64,000 nt of DNA, taken from Flagellimonas sp. 389 (lineage in GTDB: Bacteria > Bacteroidota > Bacteroidia > Flavobacteriales > Flavobacteriaceae). The position numbers were made by a program, and so were the translations under genes. The stretch spans positions 248,001 through 312,000 of the forward strand of contig NZ_JAHCMU010000002.1 of assembly GCF_018449435.1 (NCBI RefSeq). Reading direction: 5' to 3'. Below are positions 15,311-24,582 of this stretch, one piece after another. The notes beneath the pieces were generated by a model. That model worked only from the letters and a program-made list of their open reading frames with translations, did no database searches and was not told where the DNA came from. Numbering within the stretch: position 1 is the stretch's first letter; each line of letters begins with the position of its first letter.

Positions 15311-17164
15311 TTAAGGGTTGGTCTGGTGTATATTGTTCTCTCCGTTTACATCTGCCATCAATTGCGATGGGTCGAGCACAATTGCCGTAATTGAACTCAA
15401 GGGGCGGTCAATGACAAATTCATAGGTAGGGTAGGCCCAGGCCCAATCCTCCAAGACAGTTCTTTCCAAATTTGGATAAGGATTTGCTTTTTCTCCCCGC
15501 ATCATTCGCAAAGGCACATAATATGTTTCTTGGGTATTATCGGAGCCAACGACCAAGATGTCCAAAGGCATAGGCATTTCGCCCACACGCTCTAAAACAA
15601 TTTTGGTTTTCTCGCCCTCAGCTTCAACACTTTTTATACTGTAATCAATGGTATTGGTGGTTTTTGTCCAATCGGTCAAATACCAATCCAATTCTATTCC
15701 AGATATCTTTTCCGCAGTTCTCTTGATATCATTGGGTACAGGATGTTTAAACTTGAAATCTTCATAATATGCTCGTATCGTTTCCATTAATTTATCTTGC
15801 CCTATAACATAGCCTAACTGCGAGAGGAAAATAGAACCTTTGCTATAAGCAGCAATTCCGTAGGCAAAGTTTGTGGTATACCTATCCGCATGGGTTGTTT
15901 GGGGAAGTTCCAATCCAGAATTGACCAACGCGTAGTAGCCTTTGTAAGAGCCCTCAAAAGGGTTTTCTTTGTTTTGTTCCATGATTTCGTTCATGCAAAG
16001 ACTGCTTATAAACGAGGTAAATCCTTCGTCCATCCATTCGTACTTGGACTCATTGGTGGCCAAAACATGCTGAAACCAGGAGTGTGCCATTTCGTGGACC
16101 ATAACACCAACCAAGCTTCCAAACTGTCGCTTGCCTGTAATGAGTGTACTCATGGCGTATTCCATGCCACCATCACCGCCTTGGACTACGGAGTATTGCT
16201 CATAAGGATATTTGCCGATATTCTTACTGAAGAAACGCATGGTCGCTTCTGTTTTAGCCTGAAGCTTTTTCCAGTTCTCAATGATTTCCGAATCATTCTT
16301 ATAATAGAAATGAAGGGTAGGCCCATCTTCCATTTTTAGCATATCATGAATGTAGTCTGGGTCTGCTGCCCACATAAAATCATGAACATTCGGAGCTTTA
16401 AAGTGCCAAGTCAATGTTTTTCCCTTGGTCTTTACTTTGGTGCCTGGAGTTTCGTACCCATGCCCTATCTCATTCGGGTTTTGCAAATAGCCAGAACCTC
16501 CAACAACATAATCTTTATCAAGCGTCAATTTTACATCAAAATTGCCCCAAACACCATGAAACTCACGTCCTATGTAAGGGTTGGGGTGCCAACCCTCAAA
16601 ATCATATTCTGAGAGCTTGGGATACCATTGGCTCATGGAGAGCGCAACACCTTCTGCATTGTTTCTGCCCGAACGTCTGATTTGTAAAGGCACCTGACCT
16701 TTAAAGGTCATGGAGAGCTCTGTTTTTCCGCCCGAAGGAATAGGCTTGTTCAAATCCACGACCAATATTGTACCCTCTTCGTTAAAGGAAACAGTTTTCC
16801 CATTTTGGCTTAGCGATTGCACGTGTAAATAACCTATCTCGGTTTCAGAAAGCGAAGCAATTCTACTTTTTCCATCCACCATCATTCGTTTATCGGGGTC
16901 TTTTATAGTTTGAAGCCGAACATCCATTTCACTTCCTGGCTGAAAGGCATTAAAATAAAGATGGTAATAGACCCTATCCAGTTCATCTGGAGAATTGTTG
17001 GTGTAGATGAGTTTTTGGGTTCCAGAATATTGAAAGGTTTCAACATCCATTTCAACGTTCATGGTATAGTCGACATGTTGCTGCCAGTAAACAGTATTGT
17101 TCTGTGCGGAAACCGTTAAAAAACAAGCTAAAACTGCGAAAAAGAAGAATCGTGCGCTGTTCAT
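15311..17164 (-). CDS. M1 family metallopeptidase (aminopeptidase N-like)
   Basis: The 617-residue protein has a signal peptide (MNSARFFFFAVLACFLTVSAQ). The gluzincin site is clear: HEMAHSW (about 355) with the third zinc ligand Glu 18 residues later in EWMDEGFTSF. The exopeptidase motif is GGMEYAMSTL (about 330). The N-terminal beta domain (15-230) and a C-terminal linker follow the M1 layout, but the long helical C-terminal domain of classical aminopeptidase N is missing, as in the shorter Bacteroidota members. Probably periplasmic or outer-membrane peptide breakdown. It starts 1 base after the S8 protease stop. Confidence 0.92.
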   Translation of the reverse strand: MNSARFFFFAVLACFLTVSAQNNTVYWQQHVDYTMNVEMDVETFQYSGTQKLIYTNNSPDELDRVYYHLYFNAFQPGSEMDVRLQTIKDPDKRMMVDGKSRIASLSETEIGYLHVQSLSQNGKTVSFNEEGTILVVDLNKPIPSGGKTELSMTFKGQVPLQIRRSGRNNAEGVALSMSQWYPKLSEYDFEGWHPNPYIGREFHGVWGNFDVKLTLDKDYVVGGSGYLQNPNEIGHGYETPGTKVKTKGKTLTWHFKAPNVHDFMWAADPDYIHDMLKMEDGPTLHFYYKNDSEIIENWKKLQAKTEATMRFFSKNIGKYPYEQYSVVQGGDGGMEYAMSTLITGKRQFGSLVGVMVHEMAHSWFQHVLATNESKYEWMDEGFTSFISSLCMNEIMEQNKENPFEGSYKGYYALVNSGLELPQTTHADRYTTNFAYGIAAYSKGSIFLSQLGYVIGQDKLMETIRAYYEDFKFKHPVPNDIKRTAEKISGIELDWYLTDWTKTTNTIDYSIKSVEAEGEKTKIVLERVGEMPMPLDILVVGSDNTQETYYVPLRMMRGEKANPYPNLERTVLEDWAWAYPTYEFVIDRPLSSITAIVLDPSQLMADVNGENNIHQTNP

Positions 17165-17165
17165 G

Positions 17166-18824
17166 TTATTTGGTGTTATTGTTTAAAGTCATTTTACCTT
17201 TTGAAATATTTTCTGCAAGTAAAAGTGCATTATAGGCATTGACCATTTTTCCTGATTTTGATATGCTGTCAAAAGTCATTGCATTTGCCTCATCTCCAGC
17301 TACAATAACCGATGCTTTTGAGGTCAATCCAGATTGAACGATAATTTGTTTTACCTGGTTGGCCGATAATTGGGGATAATGTGACCGAATCAAAGCAGCT
17401 ACTCCTGCCACTGCCGGAGCGGCCATGGAAGTCCCCCCTTGAAAATCATACTCATTTCCGGGCATAGTAGAATAAATGGCATCTCCTGGAGCAAAAACAT
17501 CAACATTTAGTTTTCCATAGTTGGAAAAAGTAGCAACCATTTCAGAACCATATTTGCTTGTAAGCGCCCCTACGGTAATGACGTTATTGGAGAATTCCAT
17601 ATTTGTGAGCTTATGATCGTTGGGATAATTGGCATTTTCCGCACTATCTAAATCCTTGCCGTCGTTTCCAGCGGCATGAACGATCAGAACATCCCTTGAT
17701 GCAGCATACTGAATGGCACTATATACCCACTCAGCATTAGGAGAAAAGGATTTACCAAAACTGCAATTAATGATTTTTGCCCCGTTGTCAACGGCATATC
17801 TGATCGCCATTGCAATATCCTTATCATATTCATCTCCATTGGGAACCGCCCTAACACTCATTAACTGCACATTTCTTGCAACGCCGTTTGCTCCTTTTCC
17901 ATTGTTTCTTTTGGCCGCTATGATTCCGGCAACATGGGTTCCATGGCTCTCGGTAGCAACGCGGTTTTTAGGGTTTCCGTTTCCGTAGTTTTTATCGTTA
18001 ATGTCGTATGGGTCGTCACCAACGGGTTCCCTGCCATTAAAGTCTTTGTTGAGGTTGTAATTTACTTGTTCCGTAAAATAGGTGATACCTTCGGATAATT
18101 CTTCCATTACCTCTGGAATAGTGTCCCCATACGTGAACATTTGGTTCAACACAGCAACATTTTGCTGCATTTGCTCAGTTTTAGCTTCGATAGAAGCCAA
18201 TTCCACTTTTGTGTACGCATCTTTTCCCAATGCCTTTTTTACAGCCTCATCAGCATTTTTGACTACCTGAAAGATTTGTTCGTACTGCTGCTTGTTTTGT
18301 AGAGCTTTTGGATATTCTTGATCCAGTTTTAATCTTGCCTTGGCCCTGGTCGCAGCATCCCCAATATTCAATCGTAGCATACGAGCGTATTCCAGCTGTT
18401 CATTGTAGGCCTCTCCTAAAAAATTATAGCCATGAATGTCATCGACATACCCATTACCATCGTCATCTTTCCCATTGTTGGGTCGTTCCCCTTTGTTGGT
18501 CCAGAGCACATCCTTTAAATCTTCGTGTTCTAGGTCCATTCCAGAATCGACTACCGCAACGATTACAGTTTTTCCATTTTTGTTTTTAATGATTTCATCA
18601 TACGCCCTATCCACGCTCATGCCAGGGATTGTATCTTTGACCAAATCTGCATGACCCCAGTTTTTTTTCTGTACTTCGGTAAGCTCAGAAACTTTTAGAG
18701 GTATGGTGTCAATATTCTCAACGGGAGTGGAAACTAAAGCTGTAGCACCACAGCCCATCAATACTAAAAAAGAAGGAAGCAATGCAAAAGAAGATTTAAT
18801 GTATTTGTGACTCATAAATTTCAT
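17166..18824 (-). CDS. S8 family serine peptidase, predicted lipoprotein
   Basis: The start is set at ATG 18822-18824 because upstream codons overlap the MBL gene and precede the signal. The protein (about 552 residues) begins MKFMSHKYIKSSFALLPSFL and reaches a lipobox ending LMGC. The subtilase triad is visible: Asp in AVVDSGMDLEHEDLKD (about 95), His in SHGTHVAGI (about 295) and Ser in GGTSMAAPAVAG (about 475). Between Asp and His is an insert of ~150 residues rich in helices (RLKLDQEYPKALQNKQQYEQ), typical of Bacteroidota members. Inferred: envelope-attached extracellular protease. An ATG at 18815 is an alternative start. Confidence 0.9.
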   Translation of the reverse strand: MKFMSHKYIKSSFALLPSFLVLMGCGATALVSTPVENIDTIPLKVSELTEVQKKNWGHADLVKDTIPGMSVDRAYDEIIKNKNGKTVIVAVVDSGMDLEHEDLKDVLWTNKGERPNNGKDDDGNGYVDDIHGYNFLGEAYNEQLEYARMLRLNIGDAATRAKARLKLDQEYPKALQNKQQYEQIFQVVKNADEAVKKALGKDAYTKVELASIEAKTEQMQQNVAVLNQMFTYGDTIPEVMEELSEGITYFTEQVNYNLNKDFNGREPVGDDPYDINDKNYGNGNPKNRVATESHGTHVAGIIAAKRNNGKGANGVARNVQLMSVRAVPNGDEYDKDIAMAIRYAVDNGAKIINCSFGKSFSPNAEWVYSAIQYAASRDVLIVHAAGNDGKDLDSAENANYPNDHKLTNMEFSNNVITVGALTSKYGSEMVATFSNYGKLNVDVFAPGDAIYSTMPGNEYDFQGGTSMAAPAVAGVAALIRSHYPQLSANQVKQIIVQSGLTSKASVIVAGDEANAMTFDSISKSGKMVNAYNALLLAENISKGKMTLNNNTK

Positions 18825-18843
18825 TTTGTAGAAATGTAAAACT

Positions 18844-19710
18844 TTATTTTGAATTGAATATTTCGTTAAAAGAAAGCAATTCGTCCAAGCGAACACCGCG
18901 TTCGGTTTGTTTTAATGTGCATAGCTCATTATGCGCATCATGCTCAAATAGCATTAGAAAATTGTTTTCAACAACAGTATCTAAAAAAGTTGCTTTTTCG
19001 TTTAAGGTTATTAATGGTCTAGTATCGTAGCCCATAACATAAGGCAGGGGAATATGACCTACGGTGGGCAGCAAATCTGCTACAAAGACAATGGTTTTGC
19101 CTTTATACTTTATGTGTGGGATCATTTGTTTTTCTGTATGTCCGTCTACAAAAAGAATCCCAAACCCTAATTCTGATTTCTCTAAAAAAGGAGTGCTTTT
19201 TCGGGCTACAAAATGAAGCTGTCCACTTTTCTGCATGGGCAAAAGGTTTTCCTTTAGAAAAGAGGCCTTTTCTCTGGCATTAGGGTTTATGGCCCACTCC
19301 CAATGATTTTCATTGGTCCAAAAACGTGCATTTTTGAAGGCAGGTTCGTAACCCGTTCTATCAGCATTCCATTGCACGCTTCCACCACAATGGTCAAAAT
19401 GAAGGTGTGTCATAAAGACATCTGTAATATCGTCTCTATGAAAATTCAAAGCCTTCAATGATTTATCCATAGTATGTTCTCCCCAGAGGTGGTAGTAGCC
19501 AAAAAATCTTTCCGATTGTTTGTTGCCCATACCGGTGTCTATCAAAATAAGACGGTCTCCGTCTTCAATAAGCAGACATCTGGCTGCAATATCAATCATA
19601 TTATTGGCATCGGCGGGATTGGTCCTGTTCCAAATGGATTTTGGAACGACCCCGAACATAGCGCCGCCGTCTAACTTAAAATTACCGGTCTCGATGGGAT
19701 AAATTGTCAT
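18844..19710 (-). CDS. MBL-fold metallo-hydrolase
   Basis: The 288-residue protein carries the metallo-beta-lactamase metal motif THLHFDHCGG (about 112-121), preceded by LILIDTGMGNK (strand with Asp) and followed by LFVDGHTEKQMIP (His ligand) and IVFVADLLPT (Asp bridging ligand). The overall form is like N-acyl homoserine lactonase/Ycx-type members with a quorum-quenching-like fold, but substrate cannot be read from sequence. No signal peptide, so likely cytoplasmic. It is the first gene of a minus-strand run followed 19 bases later by the S8 protease. Confidence 0.9.
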   Translation of the reverse strand: MTIYPIETGNFKLDGGAMFGVVPKSIWNRTNPADANNMIDIAARCLLIEDGDRLILIDTGMGNKQSERFFGYYHLWGEHTMDKSLKALNFHRDDITDVFMTHLHFDHCGGSVQWNADRTGYEPAFKNARFWTNENHWEWAINPNAREKASFLKENLLPMQKSGQLHFVARKSTPFLEKSELGFGILFVDGHTEKQMIPHIKYKGKTIVFVADLLPTVGHIPLPYVMGYDTRPLITLNEKATFLDTVVENNFLMLFEHDAHNELCTLKQTERGVRLDELLSFNEIFNSK

Positions 19711-19993
19711 TCAGAAAGAGAAATAGCACGCAAAATAAGAAAAGCGTAACGCAATTAGTTAAAAACGATGATTTTATTAGTCGTTTTTTAACAAAAACCA
19801 CCTCAAATACTGCTCTTTTTTAGGTTTTGAAAAGAGGTAACCATAAAAAGCACTAGAATTAAAACGAAACAACCTGAGCCATTTTGGTTAATCCATATCT
19901 GCATGTGTAAATAGATTAAGTCCAATGTGTATTTGCAACATGCTAGATTTTTGTTTCAAAAAGGCTACATTTAACATTTAGACCAAAACCGTA

Positions 19994-22198
19994 TTGAAGA
20001 AGTTAGAACGTAGTTTATCCTTAACCTCCGTTATTGCCATTAGCATAGGTGGAATGCTGGGAAGCGGTATTTTTGTCTTACCAGGTTTAGCAGCTGCAAA
20101 AACAGGGTCTTCCGTTTGGTTGGCCTATCTTTTGGCCGCAGTCTGCATTTTACCTGCAGCTTTTTCCAAATCTGAACTGGCTACCGCCATGCCTTCTTCA
20201 GGGGGAACGTATGTATATATAGAACGTGCTTTTGGACCTCTTTTTGGTACTATAGCAGGAATCGGCCTTTGGCTTTCCTTGCTCTTTAAAAGTGCTTTTG
20301 CACTCGTTGGTTTTGGTGCGTATCTATCCATATTGATTAATATTGATGCGGGACTTACTAAATATGTTGCGGTTACCTTCTTGGCGTTGATTCTGTTCCT
20401 GAACATTTTGGGTGTAAAGAAGGTGGGTAAAGTTCAAATCTTTATCGTAAGCATAAGTCTTATCAGTCTTGCGTTGATTTTATTACTCGGAATCCCAAGA
20501 ACTTCCGCAGAGTTATTGGACCCCTTTATGATAAAAGGAAAAATGGGATTGTTCTCCACAGTGGCGTTCGTTTACATTTCTTATGCAGGGGTTACTAAAG
20601 TGGCTGCCATAGCCGGAGAAATAAAAAATCCAGGCACAAACCTTCCCCTTGCCATGATTCTATCGTTGTTTATTATGACGGTTATCTATGTTTCGGTTGC
20701 TTTTGTACTAGTAGGAAACCTCCCCTTGGGTGAACTCAAAACAGACATTAAACCTATTTATACAATTGCCAGGTTATTAGGAGGGAACTATGTGGGTTAT
20801 ATTGCTTCTGTAGTTGGTATCATTACTTTGATCTCTATGGCAAACTCTGGTGTTTTGGCTGCTTCAAGATTTCCGTTTGCAATGGCCATAGATAAATTGC
20901 TTCCAGATTTTATGGGCAAAATTCATACAAAGTATTTAACCCCTGTGGTCACTATTGTAATGACTTGTTTTTTGATGGCAATGGTCATTATTTTTCTAGA
21001 TGTTGAGAAGATAGCAAAGCTGGCAAGTGCGTTTATGGTGATGATGTTTATTTTGGTCAATGCCTGCGTTATCGTTTTGCGTGAAACGTCCGCGCAATGG
21101 TATAAACCGGAATATCGCTCTCCATTATATCCATTTGTACAATTATTTGGTATTTTCAGTGGGGTGGCCCTTTTGGTGTTCTTGGGTTCTGGCCCAATGC
21201 TGGCTATAGTTGGTATCTTTATTCTTGGGCTGCTTATTTACTACTTTTTTGGTAGAAATGCGACCAGAACGGGAATTCTTAGAAAATACGGGCACCGTCC
21301 CGCACTTTATTTACTCTACAAGAGAAAACGAAATGCCAAAATCACCTACAGGAACAATCAATCTGGAAGCTTACAAAATCTTGATGGGAAATTGGCTTCG
21401 GATGCTGGTGTTGTAGTTCCTTTATTGGGGAACGAGCGTTCCCCAGAAATGCTGGTAGAAATTGGTGCGGCAATCAATAAGAATGAAAAGATTCAAGTGG
21501 TCAACGTAACGGAAGTTCCCAATCAGACCTTTTTGGATGCTATGGTAGAAGAAAACCCAAGAATAGCGTCCTTGGAAAGAAGAGTTTCACGTTTGGCAGT
21601 GTCACAGGGCATTGATTTGGATTTTGAAGCAGCCGTAACCCATGAAATTTCTGATACCATACATGAATTGAGCAATCAGACCCACTGCGATTGGTTGGTA
21701 ATGGGGTGGAACGGACGGGCTCATAGCGGAATCTTGGTCAGCAACCCCATAGGTTGGTTATTAACGCACATCAATTCTGATTTTGCCTTGTTCAAGGATG
21801 ATGGTGTTCGTTATATAGGAAAGGTTTTATTGGCTTTGAGACCGGGCAGGAAAGACAAAAACTTTATTGCCGTTGCAGACCGAATCTGTAATTATTACAA
21901 AGCATCCCTAACGCTATTGCACGTAGTTCCAACTAAAACTGAGGATGAGACCATTGCTAAAATGGAAACCAAGTCAAAAAAACTATTGGAAAAAGTGGAC
22001 ACTCCGAGTATGGTCATTGTCCAAAAGGAGGATGATTCAATCGGGGCGATTTCTAGAGCTTCGGCAAGTTTTGATCTACTTATATTGGGAACGCCACAGA
22101 AGGACAATTGGGTGGATATTCTTTTTGGTACTGGAAAGGATAAGTTCACGGAAAAGTCTGCATGCTCTGTGTTAAGATTGACCATGAGAGATCACTAG
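19994..22198 (+). CDS. APC superfamily amino-acid permease with C-terminal Usp domains
   Basis: The TTG at 19994 is the only likely start: an in-frame TAG lies 15 bases upstream and the protein begins at once with MKKLERSLSLTSVIAISIGG. About twelve transmembrane segments fill residues 10-430; GGMLGSGIFVLPG is the classic APC TM1 unwound region. Residues 460-734 carry two universal-stress-protein-like domains (VVPLLGNERSPEMLVEIGAA; ASFDLLILGTPQKDNWVD). APC-Usp fusions are known in bacteria and suggest nucleotide-sensing control of transport. Likely amino-acid or polyamine uptake driven by cation; substrate unknown. It is 52 bases upstream of the antiporter gene. Confidence 0.9.
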   Translation: MKKLERSLSLTSVIAISIGGMLGSGIFVLPGLAAAKTGSSVWLAYLLAAVCILPAAFSKSELATAMPSSGGTYVYIERAFGPLFGTIAGIGLWLSLLFKSAFALVGFGAYLSILINIDAGLTKYVAVTFLALILFLNILGVKKVGKVQIFIVSISLISLALILLLGIPRTSAELLDPFMIKGKMGLFSTVAFVYISYAGVTKVAAIAGEIKNPGTNLPLAMILSLFIMTVIYVSVAFVLVGNLPLGELKTDIKPIYTIARLLGGNYVGYIASVVGIITLISMANSGVLAASRFPFAMAIDKLLPDFMGKIHTKYLTPVVTIVMTCFLMAMVIIFLDVEKIAKLASAFMVMMFILVNACVIVLRETSAQWYKPEYRSPLYPFVQLFGIFSGVALLVFLGSGPMLAIVGIFILGLLIYYFFGRNATRTGILRKYGHRPALYLLYKRKRNAKITYRNNQSGSLQNLDGKLASDAGVVVPLLGNERSPEMLVEIGAAINKNEKIQVVNVTEVPNQTFLDAMVEENPRIASLERRVSRLAVSQGIDLDFEAAVTHEISDTIHELSNQTHCDWLVMGWNGRAHSGILVSNPIGWLLTHINSDFALFKDDGVRYIGKVLLALRPGRKDKNFIAVADRICNYYKASLTLLHVVPTKTEDETIAKMETKSKKLLEKVDTPSMVIVQKEDDSIGAISRASASFDLLILGTPQKDNWVDILFGTGKDKFTEKSACSVLRLTMRDH

Positions 22199-22250
22199 AT
22201 AATTGCTTCGGCATCTGTATTAATTAGTATTTTTACTAAAACTCAAATCG

Positions 22251-24107
22251 ATGCTCGAACTTGCAGGTATAATTATTCTGGGAATCATTGCGCAATGGGT
22301 AGCTTGGCGACTTAAACTGCCTGCAATTTTACCATTGATTTTGATTGGATTATTGGTCGGACCGATAGCCACATTATATACCGAAGATGGCGTTAAGCTT
22401 ATTGAACCTATCTGGAACGGCAAAAATGGGCTTTTTCCAGGAGATGGATTATACTACTTTGTATCACTGGCTATAAGTATTATCCTGTTTGAAGGAGGGT
22501 TGACCTTAAAACGTTCTGAAATTGTAAATGTGGGACCGGTGATTACAAAACTAATAACCATTGGTTCCATAGTTACGTTCTTTGGTGCGGGGATTGCGGC
22601 ACATTATACGTTTGGACTTTCGTGGCAGATTTCATTTTTGTTCTCTGCGCTTATCATCGTTACCGGTCCTACGGTTATTACCCCTATTTTGAGAAACATT
22701 CCACTGAAAAAGGATGTCTCTACGGTATTAAAATGGGAAGGCATATTAATAGACCCTATAGGAGCCTTGGTAGCTGTTTTGGTTTTTGAATTTATAAGTG
22801 TTGGAGAAGGTAGTGCCTTTACCCGTACGGCCTTGGTCGAGTTTGGAAAGATTTTGCTCTTTGGAACCACTTTCGGTTTCACATTTGCCCATGCACTCGC
22901 ATTTGCCATTAAAAAAGACTTGATTCCACATTACTTAATGAACGTAGTTTCACTTTCTGTAGTATTACTGGTGTTTGTTGAATCCGATGTTTTTGCACAT
23001 GAATCTGGTCTTTTGGCCGTAGTGGTCATGGGAATGGTCATGGGCAACATGAATTTGCCCAACCTAAAAGAACTGCTCTATTTTAAAGAATCCTTGAGCG
23101 TTTTATTGATTTCCATACTTTTTATACTCTTAGCGGCCAACATCAATATTAGTGACTTAGAGCTTTTGTACAACTGGCAGACGGCGGTGCTGTTTGCAGC
23201 GGTGGTGTTCTTGATCAGGCCATTGGGCGTTTTTTTGAGTACGCACCGATCAGGCTTAAAATTGACAGAAAAACTATTTATCGGTTGGGTAGGGCCAAGG
23301 GGTATTGTTGCCGCCGGTATTGCCTCATTATTTGGTTCCAAGTTATTGGCAAAAGGAGAACCGGGCGCTGAATACATTACACCTTTGGTTTTTATGATTG
23401 TTTTGGGTACTGTACTCTTAAATGCCACCACTGCCAGATTGTTCGCAAAACTGGTGGGTGTTTTCTTGACCAAGTCCGAAGGAATTTTGATTATTGGCGC
23501 CTCAAAAGTATCCAGGCTTATAGGAAGTTATCTAAAAAAGAATAGCAGGCACGTTGTATTGATCGATAATAACCAGACCAATGTAGGAAAAGCCAAAAGC
23601 TTGGGGTTAGAAGCACTAGCTGCCAATATTTATTCAGATTCTTTGACCGATAATATTGAACTGAACGATATGGGATACCTTATGGCATTGACCGGTAACT
23701 CTGACATCAATAAGTTTGCTATTGATAAATTCCAGAAACAATTTGGTGAAAACGGTGCGTTTAGACTGGTAAATTCCGATGAAATGAACGACCCACAAAA
23801 TAATCCGGAAGAAGGCTTGTTTTCGCACACCGACGACTTTATAAAATTGACCGAAGCCGCAAGAAAAAACCCATCCATTCATGAGATAGAGCTAAAAGGA
23901 CAGGAACAGTACAACGGCCTTATTGAAATAACCAAAGCCGATAACGATATCATTCCATTGTTCTTAAAAGATGATAGGGGAGATTTAAAAATCATCTCCG
24001 CATTCAGCAAAGAGTTTACGGATATTAAAGAGGGATACAAATTGGTCTATCTGGGAAAAGCGTTCGATATCGAAACGATTGGAGAAGATGCTCAAGAAGA
24101 AGATTGA
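22251..24107 (+). CDS. Cation:proton antiporter (NhaP-like) with RCK-like regulatory domain
   Basis: The 618-residue protein has about twelve hydrophobic segments (residues 5-400), opening with MLELAGIIILGIIAQWVAWR. Key CPA1-type segments are SALIIVTGPTVITPIL (TM5-like region), HESGLLAVVVMGMVMGN and FIGWVGPRGIVAAG. After residue 405 a TrkA-N/RCK-like nucleotide-binding domain appears (GILIIGASKVSRLIGSYL; VVLIDNNQTNVGKAKSLGL), and the last ~60 residues may form a TrkA-C-like domain. Predicted to exchange Na+ or K+ for protons at the inner membrane with ligand-controlled activity. It shares the plus-strand run with the permease. Confidence 0.9.
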   Translation: MLELAGIIILGIIAQWVAWRLKLPAILPLILIGLLVGPIATLYTEDGVKLIEPIWNGKNGLFPGDGLYYFVSLAISIILFEGGLTLKRSEIVNVGPVITKLITIGSIVTFFGAGIAAHYTFGLSWQISFLFSALIIVTGPTVITPILRNIPLKKDVSTVLKWEGILIDPIGALVAVLVFEFISVGEGSAFTRTALVEFGKILLFGTTFGFTFAHALAFAIKKDLIPHYLMNVVSLSVVLLVFVESDVFAHESGLLAVVVMGMVMGNMNLPNLKELLYFKESLSVLLISILFILLAANINISDLELLYNWQTAVLFAAVVFLIRPLGVFLSTHRSGLKLTEKLFIGWVGPRGIVAAGIASLFGSKLLAKGEPGAEYITPLVFMIVLGTVLLNATTARLFAKLVGVFLTKSEGILIIGASKVSRLIGSYLKKNSRHVVLIDNNQTNVGKAKSLGLEALAANIYSDSLTDNIELNDMGYLMALTGNSDINKFAIDKFQKQFGENGAFRLVNSDEMNDPQNNPEEGLFSHTDDFIKLTEAARKNPSIHEIELKGQEQYNGLIEITKADNDIIPLFLKDDRGDLKIISAFSKEFTDIKEGYKLVYLGKAFDIETIGEDAQEED

Positions 24108-24270
24108 TTTCCTTACCAATTGTGCAGAACAAAAATTCTAAATGTTTTTCAAAAGGTTCACCACACTTTTCTCAGGGTACGCAACATTTCTAAATTTCAA
24201 TCCATGTAAAATGTAATTCTTGAAGAAAGCCTACGTTCTCTTTCCATAACAAAAATCAAACCTCAATTTT

Positions 24271-24525
24271 ATGAAAAGAACTATCCTACCCCTGGCACTA
24301 ATGGCTTCAATGATTTTTATGGGCTGTTCAAAAGACGATGATGATAATAATTGTGACTCTTGCTCTATTCAAAACCAAACTATTGAAATTTGTGATAATG
24401 GTGATGGAACATATCAGTTAAACGCTGGCGGGGAAAGCGAAACAGTTACCGAAGAAGACTTAGGTGACCTAGACCCAAAAGAGTTTGTCGATGCAATATG
24501 CTCATTGGGAGATTTATCATTATAA
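24271..24525 (+). CDS. Tiny Cys- and Asp-rich predicted lipoprotein
   Basis: The 84-residue protein has a lipoprotein signal, MKRTILPLALMASMIFMGC, then SKDDDDNNCDSCSIQNQ. The mature part is strongly acidic, has four further cysteines (two close together, one in IEICDNGDG and one near the end in DAICSLGDLSL) and contains VTEEDLGDLDPKEFVDA. No domain recognised; Cys pairs could form disulfides or bind metal. It is followed at 24531 by a strong terminator, and 163 bases separate it from the antiporter gene, so it is likely its own transcription unit. Confidence 0.6.
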   Translation: MKRTILPLALMASMIFMGCSKDDDDNNCDSCSIQNQTIEICDNGDGTYQLNAGGESETVTEEDLGDLDPKEFVDAICSLGDLSL

Positions 24526-24530
24526 TATGA

Positions 24531-24569
24531 TCAAAAAAGCCTTGAAACGTCATTTCAAGGCTTTTTTGA
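24531..24569. terminator. Bidirectional intrinsic terminator between lipoprotein gene and lepA
   Basis: A perfect 17-bp stem (24531-24547 with 24553-24569) closes a five-base loop CGTCA. The stem ends in A6/T6 tracts, so it can act on both strands; it lies 6 bases past the plus-strand stop and 14 bases past the lepA stop on the minus strand. Confidence 0.9.
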
Positions 24570-24582
24570 TTAAACTAGGCTA

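Noticed and set aside
15890..16612. Plus-strand frames opposite the M1 peptidase
   Set aside because: They are shadows of the strongly supported M1 gene on the other strand.
18825..18896. Longer N-terminus for the S8 protease
   Set aside because: It would overlap the MBL gene and put a non-signal stretch before the lipoprotein signal.
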